From: Rhizobium sp. Root1334
GTDB lineage: Bacteria; Pseudomonadota; Alphaproteobacteria; Rhizobiales; Rhizobiaceae
Reading direction: 5' to 3'
Assembly: GCF_001426665.1 (NCBI RefSeq)
Contig: NZ_LMEY01000006.1
Coordinates: forward strand, 100,755-164,754
Length of the DNA: 64,000 bases
Under the pieces are notes generated by a model. That model saw only the letters and a list, made by a program, of their open reading frames with translations. It did no database searches and had not been told where the DNA came from. Of this stretch, positions 35,464-45,716 are shown piece by piece (the stretch's first letter is position 1; every line of letters begins with the position of its first letter). Position numbers and translations under genes: made by a program.

Positions 35464-35568
35464 CGCGGTGCGTCGGCGCCAATTCTCCGAGCTACCGGCA
35501 TGCCCCGGCCGCAGCACGCTCTATCACCGGGGTCCAGATCGACGCGGTTTTCACTGAAAGAGTTGCCC

Positions 35569-36681
35569 ATGGACGACAGGCAGACGCCATCCGCCGAACT
35601 GGACAGCAACGGACGTCCCAGCATTGAAACACGCATCACCGATTTCGTCCGCCTGGGCGTGGTCGTCCTGTTCGCCTACTTGTCCTATACGCTCGTCGCT
35701 CCCTTCATACTGATCGTAATCTGGGCAGCCATCCTCACCGTAGCTCTTTATCCGCTCTACGAACGCTTGCAAGCGTTGCTGGGCGGCCATCGCCGCATCG
35801 CGGCGTTCCTGATTACCATTCTCTGCCTCGGGATCATCATCGGCCCGCTCACCGCTATTGCCCTGAATTTTGTGGAAGCCACACAGTGGCTAATCGTCAA
35901 GCTCTCGACAGGATCGCTACATTTTCCCGCGCCCCCTCAATTCGTGCGCGACTGGCCGTTCGTTGGCGAGCGAGTTTTCTCAACTTGGAATCTTGCCGCG
36001 TCCAATCTCGCGGCAACACTGGATCATTTGCAGCCGGCGCTTATTCAGACCGGGAAGTTCATCCTTGGCAAAAGCGCCGTCATCGGCTTGGGCCTGCTCA
36101 GCTTCATGACGTCAATCATCATTGCGGGCTTCTGCTTTGTCCACGGACCGAAGCTTGCATCTGGGGGCAATCGGTTTGCCGAGCGTATCGCAGGTGAGAG
36201 AGGCCTCGGCTTCATTCGCCTTGCTGGCGCCACCATAAGAAACGTTGCCAGCGGCGTTATCGGCGTTGCTGTCCTGCAGACGTTTTTGGCAGGGCTTGTG
36301 CTGCGACTTTTCGCCGTCCCGGCATCCGGAGGCCTGACCTTCGTCATCCTGATCCTCTGCATTATCCAGATCGGGCCTGCGCTGGTGCTGCTCCCCGTCG
36401 TTATCTGGAGTTGGACAACGCAAGACTTTACCTATGCCGTGTCACTCACTTTGTTGCTGGTACCGGTCGCCATCATCGACAACATCATGAAGCCTCTGCT
36501 CGTCTCCCGGGGCCTCTCCACTCCCATGCTGGTGATCTTCATGGGCGTGATCGGAGGCACGCTCGCTTACGGATTGATAGGCCTTTTTCTAGGCCCGATC
36601 GTCCTCAGCGTTTTCTATGATCTTCTGGTCGCATGGGTGCGCGGCCATGCGTTACCCCATCAGCCGACGTCGTCCTCCTGA
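35569..36681 (+). CDS. AI-2E/PerM-family permease
   Basis: The 370-residue protein has about seven helices in the typical AI-2E family spacing: three near the N-terminus, a periplasmic stretch (about 110-170), then a C-terminal group containing the hallmark PVVIWSW and MGVIGGTLAYGLIGLFLGPIVLS. GAAAGAG precedes the ATG at 35569. Members have been linked to autoinducer-2 export or Na+/H+ antiport, and the latter would suit a pH-stress locus. Assignment of substrate is not possible from sequence. Confidence 0.85.
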   Translation: MDDRQTPSAELDSNGRPSIETRITDFVRLGVVVLFAYLSYTLVAPFILIVIWAAILTVALYPLYERLQALLGGHRRIAAFLITILCLGIIIGPLTAIALNFVEATQWLIVKLSTGSLHFPAPPQFVRDWPFVGERVFSTWNLAASNLAATLDHLQPALIQTGKFILGKSAVIGLGLLSFMTSIIIAGFCFVHGPKLASGGNRFAERIAGERGLGFIRLAGATIRNVASGVIGVAVLQTFLAGLVLRLFAVPASGGLTFVILILCIIQIGPALVLLPVVIWSWTTQDFTYAVSLTLLLVPVAIIDNIMKPLLVSRGLSTPMLVIFMGVIGGTLAYGLIGLFLGPIVLSVFYDLLVAWVRGHALPHQPTSSS

Positions 36682-36849
36682 TCCATATTTTCAGTTGAGC
36701 CTGTTTGAAATAGCTCACCCTATAACGCTGTTTTCTCCAGGTTGGGCAGTCTTCGCGCGGTGAAACATGGGAACAGGCTTCCTCACAGGCAGCCAGGTGT
36801 TCAGCGCACAGCATTCTCGATATTTCAGACTCCGGCGGCTTGCGTCTCT

Positions 36850-38685
36850 TCACTCTTGGGGTTGGGGCAGTTCCTTGTTCTGGGATACGCGGGTTTGCGC
36901 AACCTCTTTGCCAACCCCAGTTGCGTTATGCAGGGATATATCGAGGCCCGCCTTTCGCAAACCATCTATAAAATGCTGTTGATCCTCGGGGCGCAGGATA
37001 CGTGTGGACACCTCTTTGCGCGGATCCTCGAGGAATTCAGGCGCGTTGCGTGCGAGCCACTCCTGTTCCCCCCGTGCCTGTACCAGTTCTCCCATCTGCC
37101 CATAAATGGCGAGCAATATGAGGTGGTGGATCGGATTGTCGCGGAGATTTGAGGCCCGGGCCCAGTTTTCCGCACCGGGATAGTCCTGCTGCATATAGGA
37201 GCAGACAGCCATGGCCGACTGAAAATGCTCTATCGGCCCGGGATTACCCTTGACACTCTTGGAGACCAACTCGCAGCCGCGGCCCCACTGGCCTGACAGA
37301 GCAAGACGGAAGCCGTATTCGCCCGCAAACTCGGTATCGTTTGGATTGATCGCGAATGCCCGCTCACCAATAATCAGCGCATTATTGACGTCGCCACTGA
37401 AGAAACGTGCAAGCATCTCGGCCTCAAGGGCACGCACATTGGCGGGATCAAGCTCAACCGCCCTTTCAGCAGCCTCAACGGCCAGGTCTATGCGCGGCGG
37501 GCTGGGCGATTTGAGCCGATAGCGGAAGCGCAATTCGTCCAGGTAGGTGAATGATAACAACGCCCATGCTGTCGCGTACTTGGGAAATTCAGCAACAACC
37601 TCCTTGAGGCAATTTTGAACTGAAGCGTGTGTCTGCCGGTTCAAGGCTGCACGGTAGCCATAGTATGACAAGGTACACGCGTAAGCCTTGGAGTCCTTCG
37701 ATGAAGTCTGAGTGACCTCTGACGCATTCGCCTGAAAGATAACTCCGTACGGTTGCGCAAGCGAAGTCGCTATTTCGCTCGCTATCGTTGTTTCGATGTC
37801 AAAAAGCTCGCGCTGACCAAGTTGTGCATTATAGGCCTTCGTCCAGACAATTGCGCCATCGGCCTGATTTACCAGGCGTGCAGACAGGCGCAGCCGATCC
37901 TGATCCAACCTGACCCTGCCTTCCAGGCCATAGACCGGCAGATCGGAACTGGTGGGTAAACCTTCAGGCGAAGAAGTCGGTGATTTCCCCGCAATGACCA
38001 CGATTTCCTTGAAGCGGGCCATCTGGGAGGTCACCTCATCTGTGAGACCCCGCGCGAGAGTGGCCGAGCTTGGCATCCCTGTGATGTCCTCGAATGGAGC
38101 AACAACAACCCTTGGGATTTTCGGAACGGTATCAGCCCCACCGCTCGATTTTGTCGTTTGGAACAGCTGAACCCCTGATTTATCAAATAACCAGACGCCC
38201 GCAACAAGGAGCACCACCACAGCGGACAGGAGACTCAGCACGCCACTACTGGTCTTGATCGTGGGAGTTTGGTTTTGCTGAGGCGGCCTCTCGGCATTTG
38301 GTGCCGTCTCATTGAAACGCGTAAATGCTGGAACATATCCGCCTTTCGGTATCGTGATGAGAACGGCATCTCTCTGACCGGCGAGCAGATAATAATGTTC
38401 GAGCGCACGCCGCACGCGGCCAGCTTCAATGCGAACGACGGGGTCGTTTTGGGCATCGAAGGATGCATTTCGGCCAAAGACCTCGAGCGCAATTGAGTAG
38501 GCCTTGATCCGGTCTGCACGCCCCTGCAAAGCTTCCTCGACCACGTAGCACAAAAATTTTTGAGCGCGGTCAGGGGCATCGAACGCCGGACTGGCGCGAA
38601 TCTTTTCAAGTTGATCTCGTATTTCGCTGTCCAATGGAGGTGCAAAAGCGTCCTCCGGAAGCGTTCCCGGAAGTGAAAAACTCAT
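36850..38685 (-). CDS. CadC-like membrane-anchored regulator with TolB-N and TPR domains
   Basis: The 611-residue protein has a cytoplasmic winged-helix-like domain (about 18-122) with VRIEAGRVRRALEHYY as likely recognition helix and ITIPKGGYVPAF as wing. A Pro/Gln linker leads to one membrane helix (about 148-167). The periplasmic part has a TolB-N/FlgO-like domain (about 195-325: VVVAPFEDITG, YGLEGRVR) and then TPR-type repeats. This topology is that of CadC, the acid and lysine sensor that activates decarboxylase operons. GGGGG six bases before the second ATG (38685) favours that start. Control of this island is inference. Confidence 0.75.
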   Translation of the reverse strand: MSFSLPGTLPEDAFAPPLDSEIRDQLEKIRASPAFDAPDRAQKFLCYVVEEALQGRADRIKAYSIALEVFGRNASFDAQNDPVVRIEAGRVRRALEHYYLLAGQRDAVLITIPKGGYVPAFTRFNETAPNAERPPQQNQTPTIKTSSGVLSLLSAVVVLLVAGVWLFDKSGVQLFQTTKSSGGADTVPKIPRVVVAPFEDITGMPSSATLARGLTDEVTSQMARFKEIVVIAGKSPTSSPEGLPTSSDLPVYGLEGRVRLDQDRLRLSARLVNQADGAIVWTKAYNAQLGQRELFDIETTIASEIATSLAQPYGVIFQANASEVTQTSSKDSKAYACTLSYYGYRAALNRQTHASVQNCLKEVVAEFPKYATAWALLSFTYLDELRFRYRLKSPSPPRIDLAVEAAERAVELDPANVRALEAEMLARFFSGDVNNALIIGERAFAINPNDTEFAGEYGFRLALSGQWGRGCELVSKSVKGNPGPIEHFQSAMAVCSYMQQDYPGAENWARASNLRDNPIHHLILLAIYGQMGELVQARGEQEWLARNAPEFLEDPRKEVSTRILRPEDQQHFIDGLRKAGLDISLHNATGVGKEVAQTRVSQNKELPQPQE

Positions 38686-38806
38686 CATCTGCCCCCTACT
38701 CAAACGCCCGTTCAATGAACATTTTAACACGGTTAGGTAAAGCTCAAGAACTTTACGCAACAATAAGCAGATAGGCAATGATATTTATATTACAATTCTC
38801 CGTCTG

Positions 38807-39769
38807 TTACTCGTTGACGACGTCCCACGTGTCTCCAGGGTTAAACGCCCGGATTTTTCCAGCAACACTAGCGGTTTGATCTCCCAGGTCCGCTTCGTAA
38901 ACTATGCCGCTTTTGTTAACGACGAACGTTTTGACACCGGTAATCCCATATTTCACCGGCCACGCGACCAATCCGAAACCCGCGATCATGTTGCCGTTGA
39001 TGATATAATCGAATTTTCCACCCGCAACATTCTCTGCCTGTCCGGTGAGTATCCGGTACCGGTAACCGTTGTAGCCAAGTCCCGCTTTGGCCTTCTCAAG
39101 AGCATTGCCATCGACCAGAGCTGGGCCGGCGGGACTTTCCTCTCCATCCCCCTGCTCGGAAGGCCAGTAAAGCCCGTCATGCTGTCCATCACTGCTGATC
39201 AGCTTTTGCGCATACTCGAGCACGCCGTCACCATCGCGATCTTCCGAAGCGTAGTCTTCCTGAGCATCGACATAGGCCCGCATTGTCTCAAGGGTTGAAA
39301 TTTCGTTCTCGCCAACGCGGCGGTTTGCGATCTCCTCAAGTCCGGCATAGGTGTCGAACGCCCACTTTCCCTCCTGCGTCTTCACCAGGGGGAAAGGCAA
39401 AGGCCAAAGCTGGTTTCCGATTTCCAGGATCTTGCCACCGTCCTGATCCTCGACGACCAGTTTTTCCTTCAAACCGGATTGAATTGCAGCGTAGTTATCG
39501 CTCGCGCCATCACTGGATTTGGCTTTTGCGGCATCCAGTCCCAGGAGCTGCGCCAGCTTGTTGAAGTCGCCGCCATTAACGGTCGACTTGAAAGCCTCGA
39601 CGGCCTGCTCCGGCGTGTCAAAACCAGTTGATTTCTGCGCTGCCATATATTCTTCGAGCGGCGGGTCGTTGTCCTGATCAGCCGCCATGACAGGGGCTGT
39701 CAACAATGTTCCATTGAGAAAAATCGCCCCGAAAGTGATGAGCGTCAGTCCTTCACGCGCTAGTCTCAT
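38807..39769 (-). CDS. DUF2950 exported protein
   Basis: The 320-residue protein has a signal peptide (cleavage near VMAAD) and the DUF2950 pattern: FDTPEQAVEAF near the start, a central YASEDRDGDGVLEYAQK with EF-hand-like Asp spacing, and a C-terminal GYRYRILTG and GLVAWPVKYG. GAGGAG nine bases before the ATG ending at 39769 selects that start over 39778. It follows DUF3300 by 27 bases; the two families recur together and are probably an envelope pair of unknown role. Confidence 0.88.
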   Translation of the reverse strand: MRLAREGLTLITFGAIFLNGTLLTAPVMAADQDNDPPLEEYMAAQKSTGFDTPEQAVEAFKSTVNGGDFNKLAQLLGLDAAKAKSSDGASDNYAAIQSGLKEKLVVEDQDGGKILEIGNQLWPLPFPLVKTQEGKWAFDTYAGLEEIANRRVGENEISTLETMRAYVDAQEDYASEDRDGDGVLEYAQKLISSDGQHDGLYWPSEQGDGEESPAGPALVDGNALEKAKAGLGYNGYRYRILTGQAENVAGGKFDYIINGNMIAGFGLVAWPVKYGITGVKTFVVNKSGIVYEADLGDQTASVAGKIRAFNPGDTWDVVNE

Positions 39770-39796
39770 CGTCGTCATCTCCTCAGTATCGCTGTG

Positions 39797-41248
39797 TTAC
39801 CGGCCCCGTCCGCCACCACGTCCACCACCGCCACCACGGTGAATCTGCCGCCCGCCACCGCCGCGATGCCCTCCCATCGACTGAGGCCGGCGGTATCCGC
39901 CGCCGCTCATCGATTGGCGGCCACGGTGCGATGACATCTGCGTCTGACGTTTATTGCTGACGTTTCCAACAGCCGAGCGATTGCTAGACTTCCTGTTGAC
40001 CTGCCCCCCCGGCTTCGGTTTGTTGACCTTGCGGTTGGCGTTGCTCTGCTTGTTGGACACCTTTTTGTTGTTCGCTGCGGGTCGGCTCGCGGCTGCCTTA
40101 CCGCTGTTGTTTCGGGCCGCAGCTGCTTGGCCGGCCTTGTTGCCGGCGTTGCCGTTGGCTCTCGCAGTCCGGTCGCGGTCAGCGCGTTGGCGGTTGGCAT
40201 CGACCTTGCTCTTTCGAACGTCGTCGACCGTCACCTTCGGTCTGTTGGCCATACGATCCCCGCCGGCGGCGCGAGAATCCCTGGCGCGATTGGCGATATT
40301 GTTGCTGCGGTTCGCCTTGAATTCGTTCTTGAACTTGCTGCGGTCGATATTGGCGATCTGGTTCCTGTCGAACTTGATCTTCGAACGGTCGACGTTTTTC
40401 CAGTCGACGTCGCCCATCTTGAACTTGTCGCGGTCGATATCGATGTTGTTGAAGCACTTGTTGCAGTCGATATCGACATCGCCATTCCAGCGGCCGCCCC
40501 AAACTCCCCAATCGTCCCAGTCGATCACGGACGCCCAGATCGCAGCGCCGGTGATGGCGGCTGCGAAATAAGGCGCCGAGGGATAATAGTAGCTCGGATA
40601 GGGCTCATCATAATATGTAATCGGCGCTTGCACGTAACCTGGCTCATAGAGCATTTCCGGTTCGTATTTCGGAACGTAGATCTTTTCCGGGTTCGCCGCC
40701 TGAATGACGACATTCTCGCCCTGGGTCTCGACCTTCACTTTCTCATCCGTCTTGATGACACCATTGGCCACGGCCTTGTCGCGGAGGTTCTGGATGGCTA
40801 TCAGCACGTCCTTCTGCTGGTAGGCAAGGGCACTACCGAGCGCTTGCGTCCAGTCGAGGTCGTCGCTCATCATCGAGACGATCTCGGGATAATTGAGCAC
40901 CGAGATGATACTGTCGTCCCAGCTGTCCTTGGGTTTTGCGTCCTTGTCTTTCTTCTTCTGTTCAAGGAAGCGCTGCGCCTCGATGATCTGCAACGGATAA
41001 AGCGATGCCGAGGAGATCAGCGCCACGAGTTCATCCGGATAGAGCGCGATACGCGCCACCAGCACCTCGAGTTCATCTTCTGAGAGCAGGTCTGGTGTCT
41101 CATCAGCCTGGTTGTCATTTGCCGCCGCCGCAGAAGCAGGCTGTTGCGCCAAGGCGGGGTTAGATGCACAAACTCCGAAGCCAATCGCCGCTGCCAGAAA
41201 CGTGGCAGCCAGAGAGCGAAGATCGATCGACAGTCCGCTGAATTTCAT
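39797..41248 (-). CDS. DUF3300 exported protein with basic Gly/Arg/Asn-rich tail
   Basis: The 483-residue protein has a signal peptide (to about residue 35, ALAQQ) and the DUF3300 core (about 50-230: VARIALYPDELVALISSASLY, PEIVSMMSDDLDW). A repetitive acidic-basic section with DIDRDKFKMGD-type repeats follows, and then a long basic tail ending in RGGGGGRGGGRGR. The tail could bind anionic envelope polymers. The ATG ending at 41248 begins at the signal peptide; the 162-residue upstream frame is not supported. Confidence 0.87.
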   Translation of the reverse strand: MKFSGLSIDLRSLAATFLAAAIGFGVCASNPALAQQPASAAAANDNQADETPDLLSEDELEVLVARIALYPDELVALISSASLYPLQIIEAQRFLEQKKKDKDAKPKDSWDDSIISVLNYPEIVSMMSDDLDWTQALGSALAYQQKDVLIAIQNLRDKAVANGVIKTDEKVKVETQGENVVIQAANPEKIYVPKYEPEMLYEPGYVQAPITYYDEPYPSYYYPSAPYFAAAITGAAIWASVIDWDDWGVWGGRWNGDVDIDCNKCFNNIDIDRDKFKMGDVDWKNVDRSKIKFDRNQIANIDRSKFKNEFKANRSNNIANRARDSRAAGGDRMANRPKVTVDDVRKSKVDANRQRADRDRTARANGNAGNKAGQAAAARNNSGKAAASRPAANNKKVSNKQSNANRKVNKPKPGGQVNRKSSNRSAVGNVSNKRQTQMSSHRGRQSMSGGGYRRPQSMGGHRGGGGRQIHRGGGGGRGGGRGR

Positions 41249-41543
41249 CACTTGAATCCTCACGTTCGCGGCAACGTCGAAGCAGCGCATCTGTGAAGAG
41301 TACTGAACGACGGCAAGGTACCGGGCCGGCATTGGCGCCAGCGACCAGGAAGCGGCAATCAGGCCAACAGGCCCCCATCGATCCTGCTCCTCCATCGCAG
41401 CAAGCGGTAGTATTCCGCCTGTAGATACATGTAACTTCGCGTGCGTAACGCCATCAATCATATGGCCGCCGCCGACGATGGCGACGATGCGGCTGATGCG
41501 CGGTTCGGGCGCACCAGCCGCACCACAGACACGGCAACCGGGT

Positions 41544-42371
41544 TCACGCCACGTCGGGCACAGTCCGGCGCAAACCTGTATCCTCGATGTAGTCACTCGG
41601 CCGTTTTTGCCGTTTCCCCAGTTCCGGCGGTTCGAATTTGATGCGTTCGTAGGGAATGGACTGGAGGATGTGCGATATGCAGTTGATGCGCGCGCGTTTC
41701 TTGTCGTCAGAGGGCACGATCCACCATGGCGCATGCTCGCTGTCGGTCATCCGCAACATGTCATCATAGGCGCGGGAATACTCCCACCACTTCTGGTAGG
41801 ATACAACGTCCATGGGGCTCAGCTTCCATTGGCGTACCGGATCATCGATACGGCGACGAAAGCGGCGTTCTTGTTCCTCCTCGCTCACGGTCAGGAAATA
41901 CTTGAGAAGGATGGTGCCGCTTTCGACGATCGCTGCCTCAAAGCGTGGCGCAAGTTCCAGAAAACGGCGCGCCTTTTTTTCGCTGCAAAACCCCATGACA
42001 CGATCTACACCCGCCCGATTGTACCAACTGCGATCGAAAATCACGACCTCACCGCCGGCTGGCAAGGCGGCAATGTAGCACTGCATATACATTTGGGTCT
42101 TTTCGCGATCGCTAGGCGCCGGTAGCGCCACGACACGAAAGACACGCGGGCTGACACGCTCGGTAATACGCTTGATGATACCGCCCTTGCCGGCGGCATC
42201 GCGTCCTTCGAAGATGATGACGATACGCGCGCTAGCCTTTTTTACCCACGCCTGCAGATGAGCCAGCTCGATAACGAGTTTCTCCATCTGCTCATCGTAA
42301 TCGCGGACAGTGTTGCCGCCATTATCCTCGGACGGTGTGGATTCGCGCGTGCCCTTCTGTTTTTTAGCCAT
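41544..42371 (-). CDS. ppk2: polyphosphate kinase 2
   Basis: The 275-residue single-domain PPK2 has Walker A GRDAAGKGG at 56-64 and the Walker B/lid start DRSWYNRAG at 113-121, with the following basic lid (RRFRRRIDDP). It transfers phosphate between polyphosphate and nucleoside di- or monophosphates; the class I/III split cannot be decided here. Polyphosphate turnover would supply nucleotides during acid shock. It is 17 bases downstream of the SulP gene, so the two form one operon. Confidence 0.9.
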   Translation of the reverse strand: MAKKQKGTRESTPSEDNGGNTVRDYDEQMEKLVIELAHLQAWVKKASARIVIIFEGRDAAGKGGIIKRITERVSPRVFRVVALPAPSDREKTQMYMQCYIAALPAGGEVVIFDRSWYNRAGVDRVMGFCSEKKARRFLELAPRFEAAIVESGTILLKYFLTVSEEEQERRFRRRIDDPVRQWKLSPMDVVSYQKWWEYSRAYDDMLRMTDSEHAPWWIVPSDDKKRARINCISHILQSIPYERIKFEPPELGKRQKRPSDYIEDTGLRRTVPDVA

Positions 42372-42388
42372 TGCAACTTCTCCCCGGT

Positions 42389-44116
42389 TTAGGATTTTCC
42401 GTCGATTGCGTTAAACTGCTCTGACTTCCCGGCGCCCAAAGTGTGGAAAGCCTGGAGGGCGTCATCCAGGTCCTCATAGATATGCGCTGCCCCGATGCGT
42501 TCGATCAGCCCAGCTCTTTCGAGCAGCGATCGTGCTTCCGCATGCAGTTCAGCCAAACACAACTGAATACCCCGCTCTTCGAATTCGACGCGAACCTCTT
42601 CCAGCATCGCAGCGGCCGTACTGTCCATCTGGGCGATCGCACCCGCGTCGATCACGAACCAGCGGGTATCGGCAGGCAATGCACTGGTAATTTCCCGCAG
42701 CCGCTCGCGCACATAGTCCGCGCTAAAAAACAAAAGGCTGCCTTGAAGGATCCAAACCACGACACCAGGCACCGCCCTTGCCTCGGCAACATGATGCAGC
42801 TTGTAGAAGCCGTCACGCCCTTCGATCCGTCCTAGAAAGGCATCACGCGGAAACATCATGCCGCGCAGCAGGTAAACCAGCGTTGCCGCAATGGCGATAA
42901 CAACACCATTGAGCACGCCGAAGCTGATTGCGCCCCACATCGCGATCAAGGCGAAAGCAAATTCCATGGGATTAATGCGCCAGATCGCGCGCAACTCGCC
43001 GACGTCGATCAAACTGAAGGCGGCGGAAACGAGGATCGCCGCCAATGCCGCGACCGGCAGGATGCGCAACGCATCGTTCAGGAAAAGCAGCGCCGCCATC
43101 AGGGATGCCGCAGACACGAGGCTCGCAAACTGCGACTGCCCACCGATCGACAGATTTATCGCTGTCCGGGAATCCGAAAAACTGATGGGAAAGGCACCGA
43201 ACAGTCCCGACGCTACCTGAGCGCTGCCCAGGCCAACGAGCTCGCGGTTGGCATCGACCGGATCGCCGGTACGCGCACCGAAGCTGCGCGCCGTAACGAT
43301 GCCAGAGCCAAAACTCACCAGAAATATAGCCGCCGATCCGAAGATCAGGCTGTCGAGCGGCACGCCTGAAAAAGCCGGCATGCTGAAACTCGGCACACCG
43401 CGCGGGATTTCGCCAACGACGGCAATGCCCATGGACTGGAAATGCAATAACGAAGACAGGACGACGGCGAGAACGACAACAATGACCGGACCGGGTACCG
43501 GAGATCGAACGGCCTTTGCCACAATGAGCACGACGAACATGAAGGCCGTCAATCCAATTGTGGGCCAGTGGATCAAGCCCACCTTGGTTGCGAATTCCAT
43601 CAGCGGCGTGAACAATCCGTCAGATTCGATCTTTACGCCGGTCATGCGGCCAAGTTGGCCGATGAGAATCGAGACAGATATACCGGCGAAGAAACCGACA
43701 AGGATCGGCCGTGACAGGAAGGTAGCAAGGACGCCCAGCCGCAATATACTGGCTGCGATGCAGATGCACCCCACGCCGATTGCCAGAAGAGCGGCAATCG
43801 TCACCCGGTCTACCGGATCCTCAGCGGGCATGCCGGCAATGATCGTGGTGATGGCAGCAGCAATCACAGTCATGGATGCGGCATCAGGACCGACGGTCAG
43901 CCGGCGGGAAGCACCAAAAATCGCATAGGCAATCGCTGCCACGATACTGGCATAAATCCCAGTCTCTGGCGGCAAACCTGCAATGGCAGGGTAGGCAATC
44001 GAACTCGGCAACCCGACGGCTGCGATCGAAAGCCCCGCCGAAATGTCGTTGCGGACCCATTCAGGCCTGTAACCGGCGAACCCTCTGAAGAGTGGCAAGC
44101 CAGAAACGTTATTCAT
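42389..44116 (-). CDS. SulP-family anion transporter with STAS domain (second copy)
   Basis: The 575-residue protein has SulP membrane signatures (AGLSIAAVGLPSSIAYPAIAG, split) and a C-terminal STAS domain (about 445-560) with DAGAIAQMDSTAAAML. It differs clearly from the first SulP in sequence. The ATG ending at 44116 is chosen because the longer frame reaches into the upstream HlyD gene. It precedes ppk2 in the same operon. The substrate could be sulfate, bicarbonate or an organic anion. Confidence 0.87.
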   Translation of the reverse strand: MNNVSGLPLFRGFAGYRPEWVRNDISAGLSIAAVGLPSSIAYPAIAGLPPETGIYASIVAAIAYAIFGASRRLTVGPDAASMTVIAAAITTIIAGMPAEDPVDRVTIAALLAIGVGCICIAASILRLGVLATFLSRPILVGFFAGISVSILIGQLGRMTGVKIESDGLFTPLMEFATKVGLIHWPTIGLTAFMFVVLIVAKAVRSPVPGPVIVVVLAVVLSSLLHFQSMGIAVVGEIPRGVPSFSMPAFSGVPLDSLIFGSAAIFLVSFGSGIVTARSFGARTGDPVDANRELVGLGSAQVASGLFGAFPISFSDSRTAINLSIGGQSQFASLVSAASLMAALLFLNDALRILPVAALAAILVSAAFSLIDVGELRAIWRINPMEFAFALIAMWGAISFGVLNGVVIAIAATLVYLLRGMMFPRDAFLGRIEGRDGFYKLHHVAEARAVPGVVVWILQGSLLFFSADYVRERLREITSALPADTRWFVIDAGAIAQMDSTAAAMLEEVRVEFEERGIQLCLAELHAEARSLLERAGLIERIGAAHIYEDLDDALQAFHTLGAGKSEQFNAIDGKS

Positions 44117-44211
44117 TTCGGTATCCAACCAATACCCGAAGCGCGCCACGGGCTCGCCTTGCTGAGCGAACCCGTGACAGAACACGCGGGGCTTGATGAA
44201 CCGCCCCCATG

Positions 44212-45369
44212 TCAGTGCTCGAGGAACACATAGTTCATCCAGGCGCTCATGCGCAGGAGGACTTTGCGAAGGATGGCAACGTGATGCCAATGATGGGTGT
44301 AAACAGCCACATCCGCGACAACACCGCCCGGAAGCTGGTAGGCGCTTGTGTCTTCGAGAATATCGATTCGAGCGAGCGTTTGCCCCGCCTGCGAGCGCTC
44401 GGGCGATTGTGGATCGATCAGAGCGCCGGTGGGCTGGAGCTGCCCTTGGGCCATTACATCAATGATGGCGCCGACTTTTGCCTTGAAGATCTTGCCGGGC
44501 ACCGCTTTGAATGACACCTCGGCTTCATCGCCAACGATCACCCGCTGCAACGAATTCTGGACGAAAGCCGCAGCCAACATCCGGTCCTCGCTATCGATGA
44601 AAACCATAACCGGCCGCAACGGCAGTGGATTTGCCATCATGCCCGGACGAAGAAAAACCTGAGTAACGTAGCCGTCGCCGGGCGCGCGGACCGTCGTTTG
44701 ATCAAGATCGAACTCCGCGTTGAGAAGCTCTGCCTGCAAGCGGGCAACGGCCGGGTTCACGCCGTTAATCTCGGATTCGTAGGCCAACCGTGCCTGGCTA
44801 GCCTGGGCTTCCGCTGTGGCGACAGCTGCGACCTCGGTCATATAAAGACCACGCCGATTTTCGACGTCGAGTTCAGAGACTGCCGTGCCACCACCGCGCG
44901 CCTTCGATTTTTCGTAGATATCAAGGTAGCGTTCATAGCTTTGTTTCGAGCGATCGCGCGTGGATCTGGCACCCTCGACAATTGCGGTCGCAGCATCCAG
45001 CGATGCCTTGAGCTGAAGTACGGCTTGCTTGGCTTCAGCAAGCGCCGCTTTTTTCTGGTCGACAGCATATTGATAGGGACGTGGGTCGATACGAAACAGG
45101 ATGTCGCCCTTTTTCAAGGGCGTATTGGCCTGAACCGGCACCTCGACGACAAGCCCACCCACAGCAGGAATAACCGGTGCAGACGTGAAGTAGATACGTC
45201 CGTCACCGGAATATGGGTGATTGTAGCTCATCAGCAGGATCAACGAGCCGATCAGAAAGATACCACCCAGCACAGCTGTTGAAACACTCCATTGATTAAC
45301 TGGAATGCGGAAGATCTTGAATACTGCGATGCAGAGGGCGGTGTACGTGAGGATGAGGAGCAGATCCAT
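44212..45369 (-). CDS. HlyD-family membrane-fusion protein, YiaV-like
   Basis: The 385-residue protein has two N-terminal membrane helices (about 1-20 and 29-49), the barrel/lipoyl half-motifs VGGLVVEVPVQANTPLKKGDILFRIDP and TVRAPGDGYVTQV (each longer than shown here in context), and a coiled-coil hairpin (about 100-215). This two-helix form with an adjacent DUF3302 gene is the YiaV/YibH type. Its ATG overlaps the stop of the YiaW-like gene by one base (TGATG), so they are coupled. No partner pump gene is adjacent. Confidence 0.87.
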   Translation of the reverse strand: MDLLLILTYTALCIAVFKIFRIPVNQWSVSTAVLGGIFLIGSLILLMSYNHPYSGDGRIYFTSAPVIPAVGGLVVEVPVQANTPLKKGDILFRIDPRPYQYAVDQKKAALAEAKQAVLQLKASLDAATAIVEGARSTRDRSKQSYERYLDIYEKSKARGGGTAVSELDVENRRGLYMTEVAAVATAEAQASQARLAYESEINGVNPAVARLQAELLNAEFDLDQTTVRAPGDGYVTQVFLRPGMMANPLPLRPVMVFIDSEDRMLAAAFVQNSLQRVIVGDEAEVSFKAVPGKIFKAKVGAIIDVMAQGQLQPTGALIDPQSPERSQAGQTLARIDILEDTSAYQLPGGVVADVAVYTHHWHHVAILRKVLLRMSAWMNYVFLEH

Positions 45370-45716
45370 CAGACAGTCTCCCTCGGCTCTTGTTTCAGTT
45401 GTTGCTCGAGTTCGACAACACGCGCCTGCAATACCGCCACCTCGGCATTGGCCTCGACTTCCGCCTGAAGCTTGCCGCTTGGCTGGATGCCCCAGCCTCG
45501 GTCCTCACGGTAAATCGTCGCCCAGATGAACAGAAACGGCCAGATTGCGTGCAGCGTGAAAAGACTGACCCAACCGGCCACATGGATGGCATCCTGATGC
45601 GGGTGGTTCCGCGCCTTTGCCAGAAGATGAGGGATGTCGTGAATGGCTATGACACCATAAAACAACGTGAGTACCATGAAGAAAAGGACACCCAAAGCAA
45701 AGTAGTCTAGGAACAC
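45369..45716 (-). CDS. yiaW: DUF3302 membrane protein, YiaW
   Basis: The 115-residue protein has the YiaW start MFLDYFALGVLFF, the HDIPHLLAKARNHPHQDAIH loop, HVAGWVSLFTLHAIWPFLFIWA over the second helix, and a C-terminal coiled coil. The start is GTG at 45716, seven bases after GGAGG; the open frame upstream has no ribosome-binding site. Small inner-membrane partner of the HlyD-like protein. Confidence 0.88.
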   Translation of the reverse strand: MFLDYFALGVLFFMVLTLFYGVIAIHDIPHLLAKARNHPHQDAIHVAGWVSLFTLHAIWPFLFIWATIYREDRGWGIQPSGKLQAEVEANAEVAVLQARVVELEQQLKQEPRETV

